Below are positions 63,855-64,000 of a stretch of 64,000 bases of DNA, piece after piece. The notes under the pieces are model-generated. The model did not search any database. It was not told the origin of the DNA and saw nothing but the letters and a program-made list of their open reading frames with translations. Made by a program: the position numbers and the translations under genes. Source of the stretch: Gemmataceae bacterium (GTDB lineage Bacteria > Planctomycetota > Planctomycetia > Gemmatales > Gemmataceae); the NCBI GenBank assembly GCA_009691845.1, contig SIAJ01000006.1, positions 59,365-123,364 of the forward strand, read 5' to 3'. Position 1 is the stretch's first letter, and each line of letters opens with the position of its first letter.

Positions 63855-64000
63855 AGTGCCCTGTCCAGACTAAATTTTGGGGTTGTTTGAACCGCCGTTT
63901 TTGTGGAATCTCCGCGTCAACAAGGAGGTTCCCATGAACAAGAAGTATATCGTGCGTCTCACGGACGAGGAACGGACGGTTTGCGAAGCGACCGTCAAGA
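63855..64000 (+). mobile_element. IS630-family insertion sequence, left end (continues beyond window)
   Basis: The non-coding left end runs from about 63855 (after TA at 63854-63855, the usual IS630 target) to the transposase start. AAGGAGG at 63922-63928 lies five bases before the ATG. The right end and the second TA copy are beyond the window, so the boundaries are approximate. Confidence 0.75.
63934..64000 (+). CDS. IS630-family transposase, N-terminus only
   Basis: The first 22 codons (MNKKYIVRLTDEERTVCEA…) match the start of planctomycete IS630-type transposases, which open M-x-K-K-Y-I-V-x-L-T-x-E-E-R. The rest, including the DDE catalytic residues, lies beyond the window edge. A strong ribosome-binding site sits five bases upstream. 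It inserts the element at TA dinucleotides; here it has disrupted an M48 peptidase gene. Confidence 0.8.
   Translation, partial: MNKKYIVRLTDEERTVCEATVK

Noticed and set aside
1..64000. tRNA genes, rRNA genes and CRISPR arrays
   Set aside because: No T-loop/anticodon arrangement, rRNA-like stretch or regularly spaced direct repeat was found on either strand by reading; a covariance-model scan was not possible.

Overview
The window looks like chromosome of a heterotrophic planctomycete, most likely from the Gemmataceae/Gemmatales side. The evidence is its set of families expanded or restricted there: two large DUF1549/DUF1553 proteins with Ig-like (BIG2) N-termini, a Tat-exported DUF1501 protein, a PVC-type membrane-bound dehydrogenase fused to cytochrome c, a DUF1559 prepilin-like protein with its small carboxypeptidase-regulatory lipoprotein, and two HzsA-related dihaem beta-propeller proteins. 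Composition is moderately GC-rich, and many genes start with a cleavable signal peptide. I see no tRNA, rRNA or CRISPR array. All calls are from reading the sequence; no database search was run.

Layout. 1-3265: a TrmH-type rRNA methyltransferase cut by the window edge, then a MoxR ATPase/DUF58 pair separated by a small inverted-repeat element. 3443-8688: a surface-glycan block with a TPR-glycosyltransferase-DUF6165 fusion, a zinc-ribbon methyltransferase, a GT2/DUF2304 pair and a convergent GT2. 8780-16039: secreted and membrane proteins of unknown role, a PVC dehydrogenase-cytochrome c, a proline-rich OstA-like protein and a membrane coiled-coil protein. 16235-22457: an ECF sigma factor followed by a very large alpha-2-macroglobulin whose N-terminus looks like an anti-sigma domain. 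22775-28425: SDR, small exported proteins, ComEA, a methyltransferase, DUF1559 prepilin and lipoprotein. 29054-34873: DUF1549/DUF1553 protein and an AddB-like nuclease. 35221-37800: SulP transporter, beta-carbonic anhydrase and a possible small exported protein. 37946-48866: mixed metabolism (TolB-like propeller, gltX, PfkB kinase, thpR, SMP-30-like protein, larA, DUF4375, Sde182-like hydrolase, esterase). 48992-54490: leftward operon DUF1501-PPC protein-DUF1549/1553. 54719-63428: divergent rightward operon of two HzsA-related paralogues around a HEAT/kelch protein. 63357-64000: an M48 peptidase remnant cut by an IS630-type element that runs off the window.

How the parts work together. The strongest functional units are the sigma factor with its anti-sigma-like macroglobulin (probably envelope-stress control of an anti-protease), carbonic anhydrase with SulP (probably bicarbonate handling), the glycan block, and the facing DUF1501/DUF1549 and HzsA-related operons (exported haem and propeller proteins, substrate unknown). 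Superimposed on these are several families of short palindromic or inverted-repeat elements placed between genes. In two cases the repeat itself supplies the last codons and stop of a gene, and in one case two hairpins bracket a truncated gene fragment.
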